NCBI GenBank assembly: GCA_903813345.2
Contig: CAIIXF020000004.1
Location: 15,323,196 to 15,387,195 of the forward strand
DNA from: Owenia fusiformis
Taxonomy: Eukaryota > Annelida > Polychaeta > Sabellida > Oweniidae
Direction: 5' to 3'
Length of the DNA stretch: 64,000 bases
Shown here: positions 35,901 through 46,168 of the stretch, in pieces
Layout: every line of letters starts with the position of its first letter
How positions within the stretch are numbered: position 1 is the stretch's first letter
The notes under the pieces: model-generated
The model's input: only the letters and a program-made list of their open reading frames with translations
What the model was told of the DNA's origin: nothing
Databases searched by the model: none
Translations under genes and position numbers: made by a program

Positions 35901-38058
35901 AAAAGAACTTAATATTTGATAAATCAAACACCAGTGGACGGATTTGGTTCGAATATAATATGCTGATGATTAGAAATAAAGGAACTCTGCTCATAAATCT
36001 TGTATTAGTCATATATTGGAAAATAAAAAATTCTAACCTGCATTATCAATCACTGTATATTTATTAGGAGGCCCCAACAGACAGGCCTCCTATTAATTTT
36101 ATAGATATTGTTTATAGTTATTCTTTATTCTTCCCCAACCTTTTTCTCCTACTTCCAACTACCTTTCAACTATCTCCTACATGCACCATCCAGGAACTTG
36201 GCGGAACTTTTATCTAGGTCAAGGTCAAAATCAAGGCCAAATCAAAGTATTTTTTAAGTTTCTCAGATTTTGTCCTCATACTTCATTATTTCTTGCGATG
36301 AATTAAAATGTAACTAGATATAAGCATTCCCTACAAATTGCTCACTATTTGTTTGCGTTAATTTTTTACCATTTTTGAGATAATTGGTGTAAAAAACGGA
36401 AAGGTCATTTTTCAACTTGCTTCAAATTGATCAAATTTAAAAAAAATCATCTTCAAGATCTCAGGAACTCAAATCTGACCTTACTTTTGACCTTCGACCT
36501 TTGGTTGACCTTCAGTGACATTCGAAAGGAAATTGTTGACTACAAATCAATATTTTTGGATGAAAGTCAGAATATATATTCCTTTAAAGGTTCTACACAT
36601 GTTAGCAATTGACTATCCATTAAAATTGTGCACCAGTTTTGAGATATAAGAAATCAAAAAACTGGAAAAAGGTCAAATTTCGAAACTTTTCAAAACTATA
36701 TTTCAAATTGACCAAACTTTTTTTTAAAAATCTACAAGAGCTCAAGTCTGACCTTAGTTTTGATCTTTACCTGACCTTTAAAGACCTTTAAAAGGTTGAA
36801 TACATTGATTTTTTAAATTCAAATTGAGGTACATTTAATCAAAAAAGACCTACTGAGGTCTAAAAAAGTAAAATTTGCAAGGTCAAATGTCAAGGTCATC
36901 AAACTAAATCACAAACTGTATTTTCCAACTTTCTCAAAATTGGTGACTACAAATCTATATTTTTGGATGAAAGTTAGTATATATATATTCCTCTTAAGGT
37001 TCTACATTGTCAAAAATGCCTACGAGGGCCTCTGTAAGATTGCTTGCAATCTTAAAATTCTAGTTATGTATCCATTTTTTGCCATTTTACATTCTTTTTT
37101 TTCATTATTATTAGATTCAGATGCTATTCCCAAAAGTGATGATGGATTCCCGGGCATGATTGTAATTCTTGAGTTCAGAGAAAATGAACAAGGAGAAGAA
37201 ACATACGTATTCCAATTTTTCAAAGATGGACTTCTTGAAGAGAAATGTGTAAGTACCAAAGTCAGTGGTCTCCCCAGAATTTTTCCCCAAGTGGGTGGAA
37301 AATTCTCATTTTCACAATTTTCATTGAAATTGGTCAAAATATGCCTATTTTCATAATTTTTCTCACTTGGGTGCAAGCCTGTTTTTAAAATCTCAGGTGG
37401 GTGCTGTGCCCACTTGCCTTAATGCTGGGGAGATCACTACCACATGTTCCCACATGTCTTAATGTTGTCATTGTTAAATGACATCACAATGTCTGTGGAT
37501 ACAATAAAAAGTATTTGTGCAGTGTACAGTAGGCTTTTAGACGAGGCTGGGCACTCCACTCCCTATGTGCTCCGCACACATTTTTGTCTCAAATAGCTAT
37601 AAGAAACATTGCTCCTATGGAAATCCCAAGAGAAGCTCTAGAATACGAGATTTGGATGAAAATTCAGATTGTCCCAAAATTGTAGATAAAAATTTGTGTA
37701 ATTGATTTCAGTTTTCAACTGGATTTCTTTTCTAGCAGTTTCATCAGCTCAATGTATTAACATTATTTTACAGTCTTAATGTATTTTATGTTTATCAAAA
37801 TGTGCATCGTGTACAATAAAATAAATGTTGAACACTTACAGGAACTTAAATTCTATTGATATTAATTTTTCCCTGAAATCAATTGGGTGCGATATGTTGA
37901 TTAAAATTGATGAAATTGCCAATCGTTCTTAAGACTTGCAGGTTCACCAAAGTCGATGATCCCTTGAGGATTCGGGAAATATGATTGCTAACTATGCAGA
38001 ATGTGGTATGACGTTCACAGAATTGGAAATAATGATTTGTGTTTTTTTATTCCAGTAA
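23903..38058 (+). CDS. TPT1: Translationally controlled tumour protein (TCTP)
   Basis: Six coding exons: 23903-23930, 27276-27346, 29607-29800, 34205-34320, 37115-37248 and 38056-38058; phases 1, 0, 2, 1, 0 agree throughout. The product is 181 aa (172 in human). Exon 1 is only MIIFKDILT plus one base. Exon 2 gives CELATDASNPVLVDDLVYEF. Exon 3 contains the TCTP signature IGGNKSAED (46-54) and the acidic flexible loop. Exon 4 is the charged helical hairpin ending FKKLQFYV. Exon 5 is PGMIVILEF.. to FFKDGLLEEKC, matching the family C-terminus. The stop TAA is alone at the start of exon 6. TCTP is a cytosolic Mss4-like beta-tent protein with roles in growth, translation and apoptosis control. Introns are 3345, 2260, 4404, 2794 and 807 bp; introns 1-3 and 5 carry recognisable transposons and intron 4 carries dispersed repeats. 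Transcription control: see the ETS/CRE site. Confidence 0.95.
24289..24834. mobile_element. Long-TIR MITE with 8-bp target duplication
   Basis: 546 bp almost entirely palindromic: arms of roughly 200 bp beginning TTATCGCATCCTACGACCCC and ending with the complement. Perfect duplication ATGACAGA (24281-24288, 24835-24842). Frames inside (e.g. 24337-24664 minus) are by-products of the palindrome. It lies in TPT1 intron 1. Confidence 0.85.
24945..25175. repeat. Inverted copy of the 13800-14115 repeat
   Basis: Complementary to 13800-14115 over 'ctcccagaatgcaacat', 'gaatcgccatgttt', 'gataaatccctaccaaa' and 'ctaagcggtagagaaa'. It lies in TPT1 intron 1. Confidence 0.6.
25199..25382. mobile_element. 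MITE, CAGTGATCTCCCCAG family, copy 2
   Basis: Most intact copy: CACTGATCTCCCCAG at the left, CTGGGGAGATCACTG at the right, with 'aggtgggtgcaaaattctca' and 'gtgctgtgtccacttgc' inside. TPT1 intron 1. Confidence 0.75.
25503..26726. mobile_element. TA-flanked inverted-repeat element split by another insertion
   Basis: Arms beginning CAGTCAAAACAGAAATG (25503) and ending CATTTCTGTTTTGACT (26726), next to TA at 25501-25502 and 26727-26728. The arms are complementary for well over 100 bp once the insertion at 25579-26405 is removed. TPT1 intron 1. Confidence 0.75.
25579..26405. mobile_element. CAGGGCTTGCATTA element, 6-bp duplication
   Basis: Ends CAGGGCTTGCATTA and TAATGCAAGCGCTG with duplication AGTTTA (25573-25578, 26406-26411). 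The pre-insertion sequence is preserved in the opposite arm of the host element ('aaacagtttatgtaaaag' as complement near 26645), which proves the borders. The interior has 'gggacgg', 'gggactca' phrases; the frame at 25603-25884 is low-complexity Phe/Lys and not a gene. Confidence 0.8.
27049..27156. mobile_element. MITE, CAGTGATCTCCCCAG family, internally deleted copy 3
   Basis: Same left half as copy 2, then a jump from 'atatgccaatttt' to 'aatgctggggagatcactg'. Ends 119 bp before the acceptor of TPT1 exon 2. An (acta)n microsatellite at 27240-27259 lies between. Confidence 0.7.
29100..29245. repeat. Dispersed repeat, inverted copy at 57700-57855
   Basis: 'tgtcgcagtgttgcgacag', 'gcgagttcttaatcggggaaatgc', 'ttctggattttgaagcc' recur as complements at 57700-57855. 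TPT1 intron 2. Confidence 0.65.
29812..30106. mobile_element. MITE, CAAGGAGGATTGGCTCCCAG family, copy 1
   Basis: Ends CAAGGAGGATTGGCTCCCAG and CTGGGAGTCAATCCTCCTTG. Starts 12 bases after the last base of TPT1 exon 3, so only the donor core lies between. The target duplication is blurred here but clear in copy 2 (62613-62917). Confidence 0.8.
30784..33434 (-). CDS. DDE_Tnp_4-type transposase with Cys-rich N-terminus and C-terminal SWIM zinc finger
   Basis: Two exons: 33434-33114 (107 codons from ATG, donor CAG|GTAACT) and 32463-30784 (acceptor tatcttatttcag, 559 codons plus stop), phase 0, giving 666 aa. Exon 1 has paired cysteines (CAVC near residue 8, CICHKC, CKGRCIVC) like a C4 DNA-binding or ZAD-type finger. 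Exon 2 has a helix-turn-helix region (LTSEEYKVVTGITREQFDEL; GLSHRFLATLFGF) and the catalytic triad D310 in IVLDGTY, D391 in FVLDRGF and E439 in WVVESANGRLK. A CxC...CxH SWIM-like finger near 606-620 (WYCTCPQG.. CCAHV) and an acidic Ser/Glu tail follow. The 650-bp intron is mostly tandem repeat. The gene appears intact, which suggests recent activity. Confidence 0.85.
32555..33052. repeat. 139-bp tandem repeat in the transposase intron
   Basis: About 3.5 units starting near 32561, 32700, 32839 and 32978, each built from smaller 'agtaaacagt', 'agtaaaccatcat', 'agttaacagtcatcac' words. Units are nearly identical, with spacing constant at 139 bp. Confidence 0.9.
34690..36060. repeat. Dispersed and tandem repeat region in TPT1 intron 4
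   Basis: Contains 'aagggatatagaaaa', 'aatggcgtaggacatctgc' (shared with 39155-39300) and two ~150-bp units with 'caaaatggctgccattttt' (35750-35900). Also 'gcgtccttgggacg' phrases resembling 25590-25680. No exon seen. Confidence 0.45.
36065..37060. repeat. Repeat with duplicated 'tatttttggatgaaagt' units
   Basis: Bounded by 'aggaggccccaacagacagg' on the left and 'gcctacgagggcctctgtaag' plus a small hairpin (AAGATTGC/GCAATCTT, about 37037) on the right. 'gactacaaatc.atatttttgga' occurs at 36538 and 36942. It ends about 55 bp before TPT1 exon 5. Confidence 0.4.
37263..37439. mobile_element. MITE, CAGTGATCTCCCCAG family, copy 4
   Basis: CAGTGGTCTCCCCAG to CTGGGGAGATCACT. Starts 15 bases after the last base of TPT1 exon 5. 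Confidence 0.75.
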
Positions 38059-39154
38059 AAGTCAAGCAAATTCAACATAGAAACTCTGCTCATCGTCGCC
38101 ATAACAACGCCATTCAGTTTCATAGAGACATATTTACAACAAGAAAACAAACAAAATCTTAGCCCTGTCTATGACTCTCACTACTTCAGTCAGCAGCTCT
38201 GGTATTATTTATTGAACAATTGATCATCGCTGTAACAACACTATCTACAGTTGCCATGGAGACATTTTTAACAGATAGTAAATTCAATTTTTATTGATTC
38301 AGTTTTTCTGCAGTATCTTGATCATGTGTTAGATCTCCAGCCATTTGCTTTGAATCATTGTCATATTTCTGGTCAGTTTGCAATACAGTGTTCATTACAC
38401 ATTGCCTTCGAAAATGTGAACACACTTTTGAAGGTGATTTGTTTTAGACACACAATTGTCAGTATATCGGTCAAATTTGCATGTACACGTTATACAATAC
38501 AATTATATTGTTTAATATTTAACATGTATTGATTGTGTACAAAATATACAATTTACTTAACATTATTTTTGTTGTTAGTTTTGTTATGTCCCGACCACAT
38601 AGTGTGGGGCCATATTGTCGGCCTAGGTGCGTCTGTCCGTCCGTACCACTGACAGTTTCCTCAAAAACCGCTACAGGTATCACCTTCAAATTTTCAGGGA
38701 TAACTTGTGAGTATACACAAATCCGGTAGAAAAAGTTTCGGCTCAATACCCACTTCCTGTCTGTCATTTTGAAGTCCAATTCTAAAATCCTTGTCTGCAA
38801 ACTTTAAGAGAAACAGCTTGACAGTGACTTTTAAAACTTTAACATCTTGTTCAACTCACTTCATTATTATCGCTCGCTGACTTTTCTTAAGACATCCAAA
38901 ATGGCTGCCATGACTGAGCCAACATGTCCAAAACCAATCGAACAAACAGTTAGCATAAGACCCCTTACCCTGGGAGGGTCAGAAAAGGACACATAGTACT
39001 GTACCAGGTGTGGGAATTTGACAGTAGTAGTACAGAAGTGCATATATCCTCCATCATTTCTGATTTATATTTTTGTTTCATTTAGAGTGGGAAAATGATG
39101 TAATGCACTATTAGTACAAAGTTGCTCCTGGGTTATGAAATTGACTGCTCATTA

Positions 39155-39300
39155 ATCCCACCGAACAAAGCTCCGCGGGATATAGAAAAGCCGTCATCCG
39201 TATGTGTCACTGTCCGAGTGAAAACTCAAATACCTGTTGGATTCCATTCGACTTATGCCTTATGGTTGTAGGACCTCTGCAAGAGAAGGAATTTTCAATT
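39155..39300. repeat. Dispersed repeat shared with 35590-35740
   Basis: 'atcccaccgaacaaagc', 'gggatatagaaaa', 'gtcactgtccgag', 'ggacctctgc'. Member of the ATCCCA(C/T)CGAAC-ended group also seen at 9888 and 11596. Confidence 0.45.
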
Positions 39301-39847
39301 AAATCGAGAATTACCGATATTTTGACAATAATAGATCATAATTTATAGCAGGAGATTTAAATCTTAACTTCTCACAGTTTCGTCACTACTGCACGTTCGA
39401 TTCAATTGTGAACACATGAACTGAGCAGTTAAGATCTTTCACTTACAAATATACAAAATTTTATATAATTCTTCGTCTATACAAATAACACCTTACAAAA
39501 GGATGTGTCTGGGTATATGCCCTTTTGGTCCCCCAGTCAAATGTATGTGAAATATGGTTTTTATTATTACTGTCCTAGTTATATTTGATAAGTATATTTA
39601 CTTTTTCATGAGTTTTGATGCATAGTACCCCACACACTAATTAGTCACAAACTTTAAAACTTGTTTTGAACACTTTCCCCTTATTGAATCATGATGAAAT
39701 TTCACATGGACAAACTATGAACACTTTCCAACACTCAGATTCTTTTGATTTGCTTGAATTTTAATTTTCAAATTTTTACAGTCATTTAAGATGAAGCACC
39801 AATTTCGCATTTTTTCACATTTTATGCTATATTTATGTATATTTGGC

Positions 39848-40235
39848 TTAATTCTTTGAGATGTACAAATTGAAACACTTGGATAAACGTTAACATCAAC
39901 AACTTTTTTCAGTAGTTTTCTACTCTTACTGTCATACATTACATTACTGTCATATGTATTTCAAATTTTTAATAACTGGTGGATAGCATTATGAAGACAG
40001 TGGTTCATGTCTTTGTGTAGATTCATATACGCTCTCCGGGCCACTGGAATACATGGTGGGCATCTTTGGCTCTGTTTCTCCTGTTTTTCACCCGTCTTGC
40101 CACTTTACTTCCTGCAACGCGTCTATTGAAATCTTTACCAGTAGCTCTCTTTTTGTAGAATTCCTTAAAGGCATGAGGGTTGTTTCTCATTTCAAACAGC
40201 GCGTCATTGAGAGCAAGTAAACATTCCTCAAAGGA
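39848..40235. repeat. Left arm of a 388-bp inverted repeat
   Basis: Nearly identical complement of 40527-40913, spacer about 290 bp. Includes 'cagtggttcatgtctttgtg' and the DDE-fragment coding sequence on the minus strand. Confidence 0.85.
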
Positions 40236-40430
40236 TCGGGGGCCTACAATTGAGTGGCCATATTCACCACAGGGGTTGCCAGGGGGATGCCACCGTGATA
40301 CTTTTTGTTGGATGCTATTGTTGAAGAGCTCACAAGGATTAAGAAGATGGCCCTTTAGAGGTAGCATCACTAGGTTTACACCATTTTCTTCTAATTTTAC
40401 CCTGACTTCAGGATTGTAATGCTGTTTGCA
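40023..40430 (-). pseudogene. Tc1-like DDE transposase C-terminal fragment, left copy
   Basis: Reads NPEVRVKLEENGVNLVMLPL..NPCELFNNSIQQKV then FEECLLALNDALFEMRNNPHAF and a basic tail KKRATGKDFNRRVAG. The 'lP....LNPiEl.wn.iK..v' pattern with an altered LNPCEL core is like the third catalytic region of DDE_3/Tc1 transposases. The frame continues to 40583 only because the opposite arm is read antisense. Confidence 0.45.
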
Positions 40431-40526
40431 TGGATTCAGGGCCCTCCCTGAGCGTCCTAATCTATCCCAAACTAGGGTTGACCCCCAGGTAAAAGCCGGT
40501 GAAGTCCTGGACCACCAAGATATCGA

Positions 40527-40740
40527 TTCCTTTGAGGAATGTTTACTTGCTCTCAATGACGCGCTGTTTGAAATGAGAAACAACCCTCATGCCTTTAAGG
40601 AATTCTACAAAAAGAGAGCTACTGGTAAAGATTTCAATAGACGCGTTGCAGGAAGTAAAGTGGCAAGATGGGTGAAAAACAGGAGAAACAGAGCCAAAGA
40701 TGCCCGCCATGTATTCCAGTGGCCCGGAAAGCTTATATGA
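40527..40740 (+). pseudogene. Same transposase C-terminal fragment, inverted right copy
   Basis: Plus-strand FEECLLALNDALFEMRNNPHAF to FQWPGKLI, stop at 40738-40740. Differs from the left copy by a few residues only, so the duplication is recent or is kept alike by gene conversion. Confidence 0.5.
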
Positions 40741-41699
40741 ATCTACACAAAGACATGAACCACTGTCTTCATAATGCTATCCACCAGTTATTAAAAATTT
40801 GAAATACATATGACAGTAATGTAATGTATGACAGTAAGTAGAAAACTACTGAAAAAAGTTGTTGATGTTAACGTTTATCCAAGTGTTTCAATTTGTACAT
40901 CTCAAAGAATTAATAAAACAAAAAATAGTCATTATCATAGAAAAAACCACCAATGGCAACATGTATGACATACAAAGAAGAAATAACTTAAGACCCATGA
41001 AGAATTAAAAAGAAAATCATATTTTTGAAATATATTTAAGGATTAAATTTTTTTTCAAATTTTTGAATTTCCCACTAGTTTAATTTGAAGGGGGAAAAAC
41101 AAGATGGCTGCCATTTGATGTAAGAAATATCAGAAAAAAAGTTGCTTCACTTTTAGTTTTCACAATGAGCACAGTTTTCCGGTTTGGGTTTTTTGACTGA
41201 ATCTGACTCTTCATCACCAGGGTCATGTATAGGGATTATAAAATTGAAACCAAAATGTTGTGCTCAGCATGAATTTGACTGAAATATGTGTAACTTCACC
41301 GACACAATTGAAGTCTCAAAACTGGATGCTCAGTAACTTTGAGTGACTATAATCCCTTGATTACCCAGATAAACACAAATTCACTTATCCAGAAATACAA
41401 TTCAATGTCTATACAAAGAAAATAAGCAATGTTTTGGAGGATATGTTTCAAACTTTTTGTATAAATAATTCATTTAATATTTGCCATTGATTTTTTTCAA
41501 TTCTGACAAAGTGATATGCACTTTCTTTGATGCCAATATTCTTCATCAATTTTGATACAAATTGATATTTTAGTAATCTCAGAAGAAGGATAAGATATTG
41601 AAGTTTAATGATATGTGTGATTGAGTTGGTTTTTCAGACATTACAATTTTCAATATTTTCTAAGTCGATACCCAGACTCATTCCCAGACTCATCCTTTC

Positions 41700-43700
41700 T
41701 AATACTGAATGTATTGTAGGACCGTCTTCTCCTGACTCGATTCTGCTAGATTTTGGCCTATTACTTCGCCTAGGGTGAGATAGGTAGGTAGGTAGGCTAT
41801 CTGGGTTCAACTAATTCAGAAATATTCTATTGAAGACTTTAAAATGTAAGGCAGTCCCATTGACAGTAACTGGTAACTTGAAAACAGCAACTCCATAGAG
41901 TAGCAAATACCACCAAACAAACATGGTTTGATAGAAATAAAGGTAAATTAAAAAGTTCTTGAACAGAGCTTCCTTGTCCCTATTACATTTTAACCAAATC
42001 CAATGGCATTTAAGTTATTAAGCATAATGTCATTTCGAAAAATCAATCAACTTGTATTTGGATTGTCAAAGATTACATTTTACGACAAATGGTGGCCATT
42101 TTGAACATTTATTCTTGAGCAAATCTCATTTATCTCTAGACATCAGTATATAAAAGGACGGGTGTCATTAAGGGCCCTTTTTAGCCCCCAAAGATATCTG
42201 ATAATAATGCATATCATATTGAAGAAAAATCATTTGTGCTTTATAAAAATACTATTTCAGCGAATTTTGACCTTTGATGTTCACAAAACAGTCATTTAAA
42301 GATCATATACCATTTTTGGTGTTTTTACAAAAAAATCTTTATTTATTGTTGTCTAAGTAAATAGTATATAAATATTAACCAATTTAAATATATCAAAATG
42401 TAATGAAATACTCAAGAAAAGATACGATTAAAATTATTTTCATGGAAAAGCACATAGGGCAATATTGACTAAATGCAAATGCTATTTTGGTAGGTTCTGG
42501 GCTAGCAATGGGTACATTTCAACTGTGACTGTAATTAATTACTATTGACTTTTATCAACATCACAGGGCAACATTTAAGCAACTTAAATACAAGGAAAAT
42601 CAAAGATTTCCTTCTCATTTCTAAAACGAGGAACAAAAGCATGAATTCAAGGAAAATAAATGATGGCCTGTGCCAAAATATATAACATATGAGAAAGTTG
42701 TGGCACAGTAAAGGATATGTATATAACTGATCATTTTTTCATTCAAATGTTTAACACTTCTCCTTTTTGCTCTTCCAAATCATTATAAATATTTGATTAC
42801 GATACCACATGTCATGCAATACTTTTGACTGATCATTCTGATGTCTTAATGATAGGGTTCTTGAGAATTCATCCAATGGAATTTCGTTCGTGTTTGAGGT
42901 GTTCTTGCTCAGAGGACAGGAATTTTAGTCATCTGATTTTTACGAGGTGTTTTAGCATTGCCTATTCTTCATTTTCCAATTATAGTATTAAATATGACTT
43001 TTTTTCGCGTCTTCTGGGAATTTCCTTTTGAATTCCTCATGAAATCTCAATTTTTGTTGATTTTGTCTCAATCGATTTTCCGAAAATTGGACACATTCTA
43101 ATGTAATGTCCGGGGCTAAGGTCGTGGGTGGCGATATAAGGATAACAAAAATCCAAAGTTAAGGCTCAGCAAAATGTTAGTTTCCAGCTGTACCTTAAGG
43201 TTATTCTTTCCATTCAACATTTTTGAAAAAAATCCTATACCTGCACATGTTATTTTCTGGTACAAAATAAAGTATGAAGGCATCTGTGTATTTCCATGCT
43301 TTTTTCAGGAAAGTATCACTGCACTGTCTTCTTTTAGTAAACCTAGTAATAGGTCAATGGCAACTTCAGGAAATGCTGATATTTCAAGAAAAATCATTCA
43401 AAATGGCCGCCTTTTCAATTTTCCAAATTTATTCTCCAAGTTTCTCCATAACACTGAATTTCCAATGACCAATTACTAGGTTTACTTAGAGAATTAAAAT
43501 TCAACACGTTTAAAATTAGGGTTGAATTATTTTATTTCTGGTTGATATAACGTCGTAACGTTAGTGAAATCGAACGCGATTTCATTCTATTGGTTGACAT
43601 GATGTGATCATGAGTAGGTTATGTGAGTAGATACACGATGGGATCGTTATTCTGCGAGTAGCAACCGAAGCGTTTATACACAGTTTTACTTTATGTTACA
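41700..43700. other. Intergenic stretch without recognised genes
   Basis: AT-rich with many stops on both strands. A (gtag)n/(aggt)n microsatellite lies near 41787-41806 and the 43225-43337 dispersed repeat matches 12785-12905. Short frames (42825-43031, 43174-43479) have no protein-like features. Confidence 0.45.
43225..43337. repeat. Dispersed repeat, copy of 12785-12905
   Basis: See 12785-12905: shared 'tatacctgcacatgttatttt', 'ctggtacaaaata', 'cttttttcaggaaagtatca'. Confidence 0.55.
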
Positions 43701-43707
43701 CCCCAGT

Positions 43708-43891
43708 TGTCATATTATGTATTATTATAATATAATGATTTCGTTTTCGTTTGCCATCGAAATCAGTCTCGAGTTTGTAAGACAGTGAAAACTCCATGCT
43801 TTCCGGTTTAGGCTGATGTAATAAACAGAAATTGAAACTTCATCTTATATCTGTTGTTATAACATTCTACAAGGCCCATTCGAGCATCATA
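43708..43891 (+). repeat. 5' LTR
   Basis: Begins TGTCATATTATG, ends GAGCATCATA; contains AATAAA within 'gatgtaataaacag'. Differs from the 3' LTR at two of 184 positions, both C/T. Confidence 0.93.
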
Positions 43892-44080
43892 TGGTGTCAG
43901 ATCGACACATGGGACATTTACTTCAGGTTGTGACATATTTTTGACGTTCGTTCGTGTATATATATTGTGTAATGGCGACTGGAAGTTGGATACCGCCTCC
44001 GAGCTGCTTCAATTTTGCTGCCCCAGAGGAATGGCCCGAATGGAAACAAAGGTTCCAGAGGTATGCAATTGCAACTAAAC

Positions 44081-44771
44081 CAGGGGCGGATCTGGGAACT
44101 AACAAGGGGGGGTCCCAAACTTGTGGTCTGAGAAAAAAACTTCCGCGGAAAAAATTTTGGGCCCCATAAACCCAAAAGTGTAGACTATATCCTATTTAGT
44201 CTGAATTATATTCAGACTATAAGGCACCTATGTTAAAGTTTGGTAATTCTAAATATTTGTTTACATAGGAAGTGCTATTCAAAATGGCCGATTGGGTAAA
44301 ATTAATTTGCAAATTTGTTACTTCAACTAGCTTTATTTCCACTTGACAATATGCTGTGTTACTTTTCATTGCATTTAATTGTACCTTACTATTTAAGTGA
44401 CATTTTGTAATGTTTATTTTATTGAAAAAATGGTTCTTCTAATTGATAATTTTGTGCAAAAAATTTCACTGCAATTTCCACAGGAAAGTAGTACATCATA
44501 ACAGACTGACTTCTAGTCAGTCTGTTGGATACATACTACCCAAAAGTGGGCCCAAATTTTGAAATTATGAGGCCCATTTTCTTCAAAATTTGGCCTAAAA
44601 TTAACAAATAAGGCCTTACAAGGCCAATTTATGACCAAAAAGGCCTACTTTTTGGGGCCTTAAAGCCTTTATAGGCTCAAAAAAATTTTTGGGCACAATT
44701 TTTTTTTCTGGGCCCACCCAAGGGGGGGGGGGGCCCGGGCCCCTGGGCCCCCCCCCCCATATCCGCCAGTG
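44081..44771. mobile_element. hAT5-like element in gag
   Basis: Ends CAGGGGCGGATCTGG and CCATATCCGCCAGTG, 5-bp duplication TAAAC (44076-44080, 44772-44776). The gag frame matches across the site if the insert plus one duplication is removed, which confirms the 5 bp. G/C tracts near the right end. Confidence 0.85.
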
Positions 44772-45012
44772 TAAACTACATGAGGAGTCCGATGATGTCA
44801 AAATAAACATGCTCATTTATGTTATGGGTAAAGAAACTGAGATAGTCTTTAAATCTATATCATTCGAGTCGAATGATGACAGGAAAAACTATGTAAAAGT
44901 CATGAAAAAGTTTGATGAACATTTTGTACCCAAACGTAATGTACTGAACATTCGAGTGAAATTCAAGAGACGTAATCAACAACCCGGTGAATCTGCCGAG
45001 GCTTACATTCGC

Positions 45013-46168
45013 ATAGTTCAACGTCGTTAAACTCAATAACGGCGTTCTTTACTATTAGGAATTTTTTCTTGGGGCCATTATTGAGTTTAACCTCCATGCT
45101 ATTCTTTCCTTTGATGCAAGTTGTGGATCTATCGAAACCACTTTTCCTCGCTAATATGACACTGATACTTAACAATAATATAAAACCACATTTCATCAGG
45201 CGATTTCACATAATATTATTGTGTTAAATGTTCATTTTAAATCGTAAAATGAGTCTTATTCTTACCAATTTATGAGACGAATATTTCAACCGGCAAGGTC
45301 TGTCTGTGCGTCGCCAAAGTAAACTTGGTCAGCGAAACGAAATTGTTCTTCAATATTGGTATTTATTATAACCATCCAGTGTGACACGAATCTTTGCTTT
45401 ATTCAAACAGCGCGTGTATTCACCCAAGTTTACTCTATTGTTATTTATAAAAACTTTAAAAAGCAATACTCGCAACATTATTGATGCATTTGATTACTGG
45501 TAATTTCAGCTCAAAGAAATATAGATGTCATTGATTGTGCTAGATTGTGATTGTGTTGAATAATTGTGCCTAAATATTAAATTATGGTAATTGTTTATGG
45601 TTTTCTGCTTGCAAAAACGTACCTAGGAATACACTCAATTGTTTATAACTGGGATCATGTATTTTACTCAGCATACATGCTTTGTAACAATTGTTACATT
45701 TTAATAACTTCAATGTTTATCGCAAGCCTCCTACAGTATTACAATATTTTGTACTTATATATAGGATAACCGGGGTTCGTTTCGTTTTATGAACTTGTTT
45801 CGTTCAGTGTTGCTAACGGCGGTTTATTCCTGAAAGGATTTGCCATTTCGATGTTACCGGAACCAGAACAGAGTTTTCTAAACTAAGAAAAAGCCTTCTC
45901 CCAACATTTTCATAATTATACATCGATGAGGTTACAGGGGGGTATGTGATGATATTTATTCATAAGGTATGTATGCATGCGTTGATCACATTATTTCTGT
46001 AACGATACCATCTTATTACGGTTTAATTAGTTCCGCATGTCGAAACCTGCTGAACGATTAAATGATCGCATCAAGGGCAAAATCATCATGGAAGTTAGAC
46101 CTAGCCGGGGCCATAAGACATGTCAGATAAGAAACGAGGCCCAGGCTAGGTCTAATGTTGTTGGACTA
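45013..46168. mobile_element. 8-bp-duplication DNA element in gag
   Basis: Imperfect ends TAGTTCAACGTCGTTA and the complement of TAGTCCAACAACATTA, duplication ACATTCGC (45005-45012, 46169-46176), hAT-like. Near the left end lies an internal inverted repeat (TTAAACTCAATAA / TTATTGAGTTTAA). A minus-strand frame from 45196 begins with a hydrophobic MKCGFILLLSISVILA, probably chance or a captured first exon. Confidence 0.75.

Larger units (their letters stand above)
39499..41697. mobile_element. Non-autonomous relative of the 3.7-kb DDE transposon
   Basis: Ends AAGGATGTGTCTGGG and CCCAGACTCATCCTT match the TIR of 30311-34032. Subterminal sequence is shared too ('tatgcccttttggtcc' left; 'gagcacagttttccggttt', 'cccagactcat' right). 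The SWIM transposase is missing; the centre holds inverted fragments of another transposase-like gene. No TA duplication is readable. Confidence 0.65.

Noticed and set aside
36940-37376. 138-aa frame covering TPT1 exon 5
   Set aside because: Upstream part is repeat/intron and the downstream part reads into a MITE; only 37115-37248 is coding.
44963-45196. 77-aa minus-strand frame with signal-peptide-like start
   Set aside because: It spans the border of a transposon insertion and part of the gag gene antisense; the conserved-looking part is created by an inverted repeat. A captured exon cannot be excluded, but evidence is thin.
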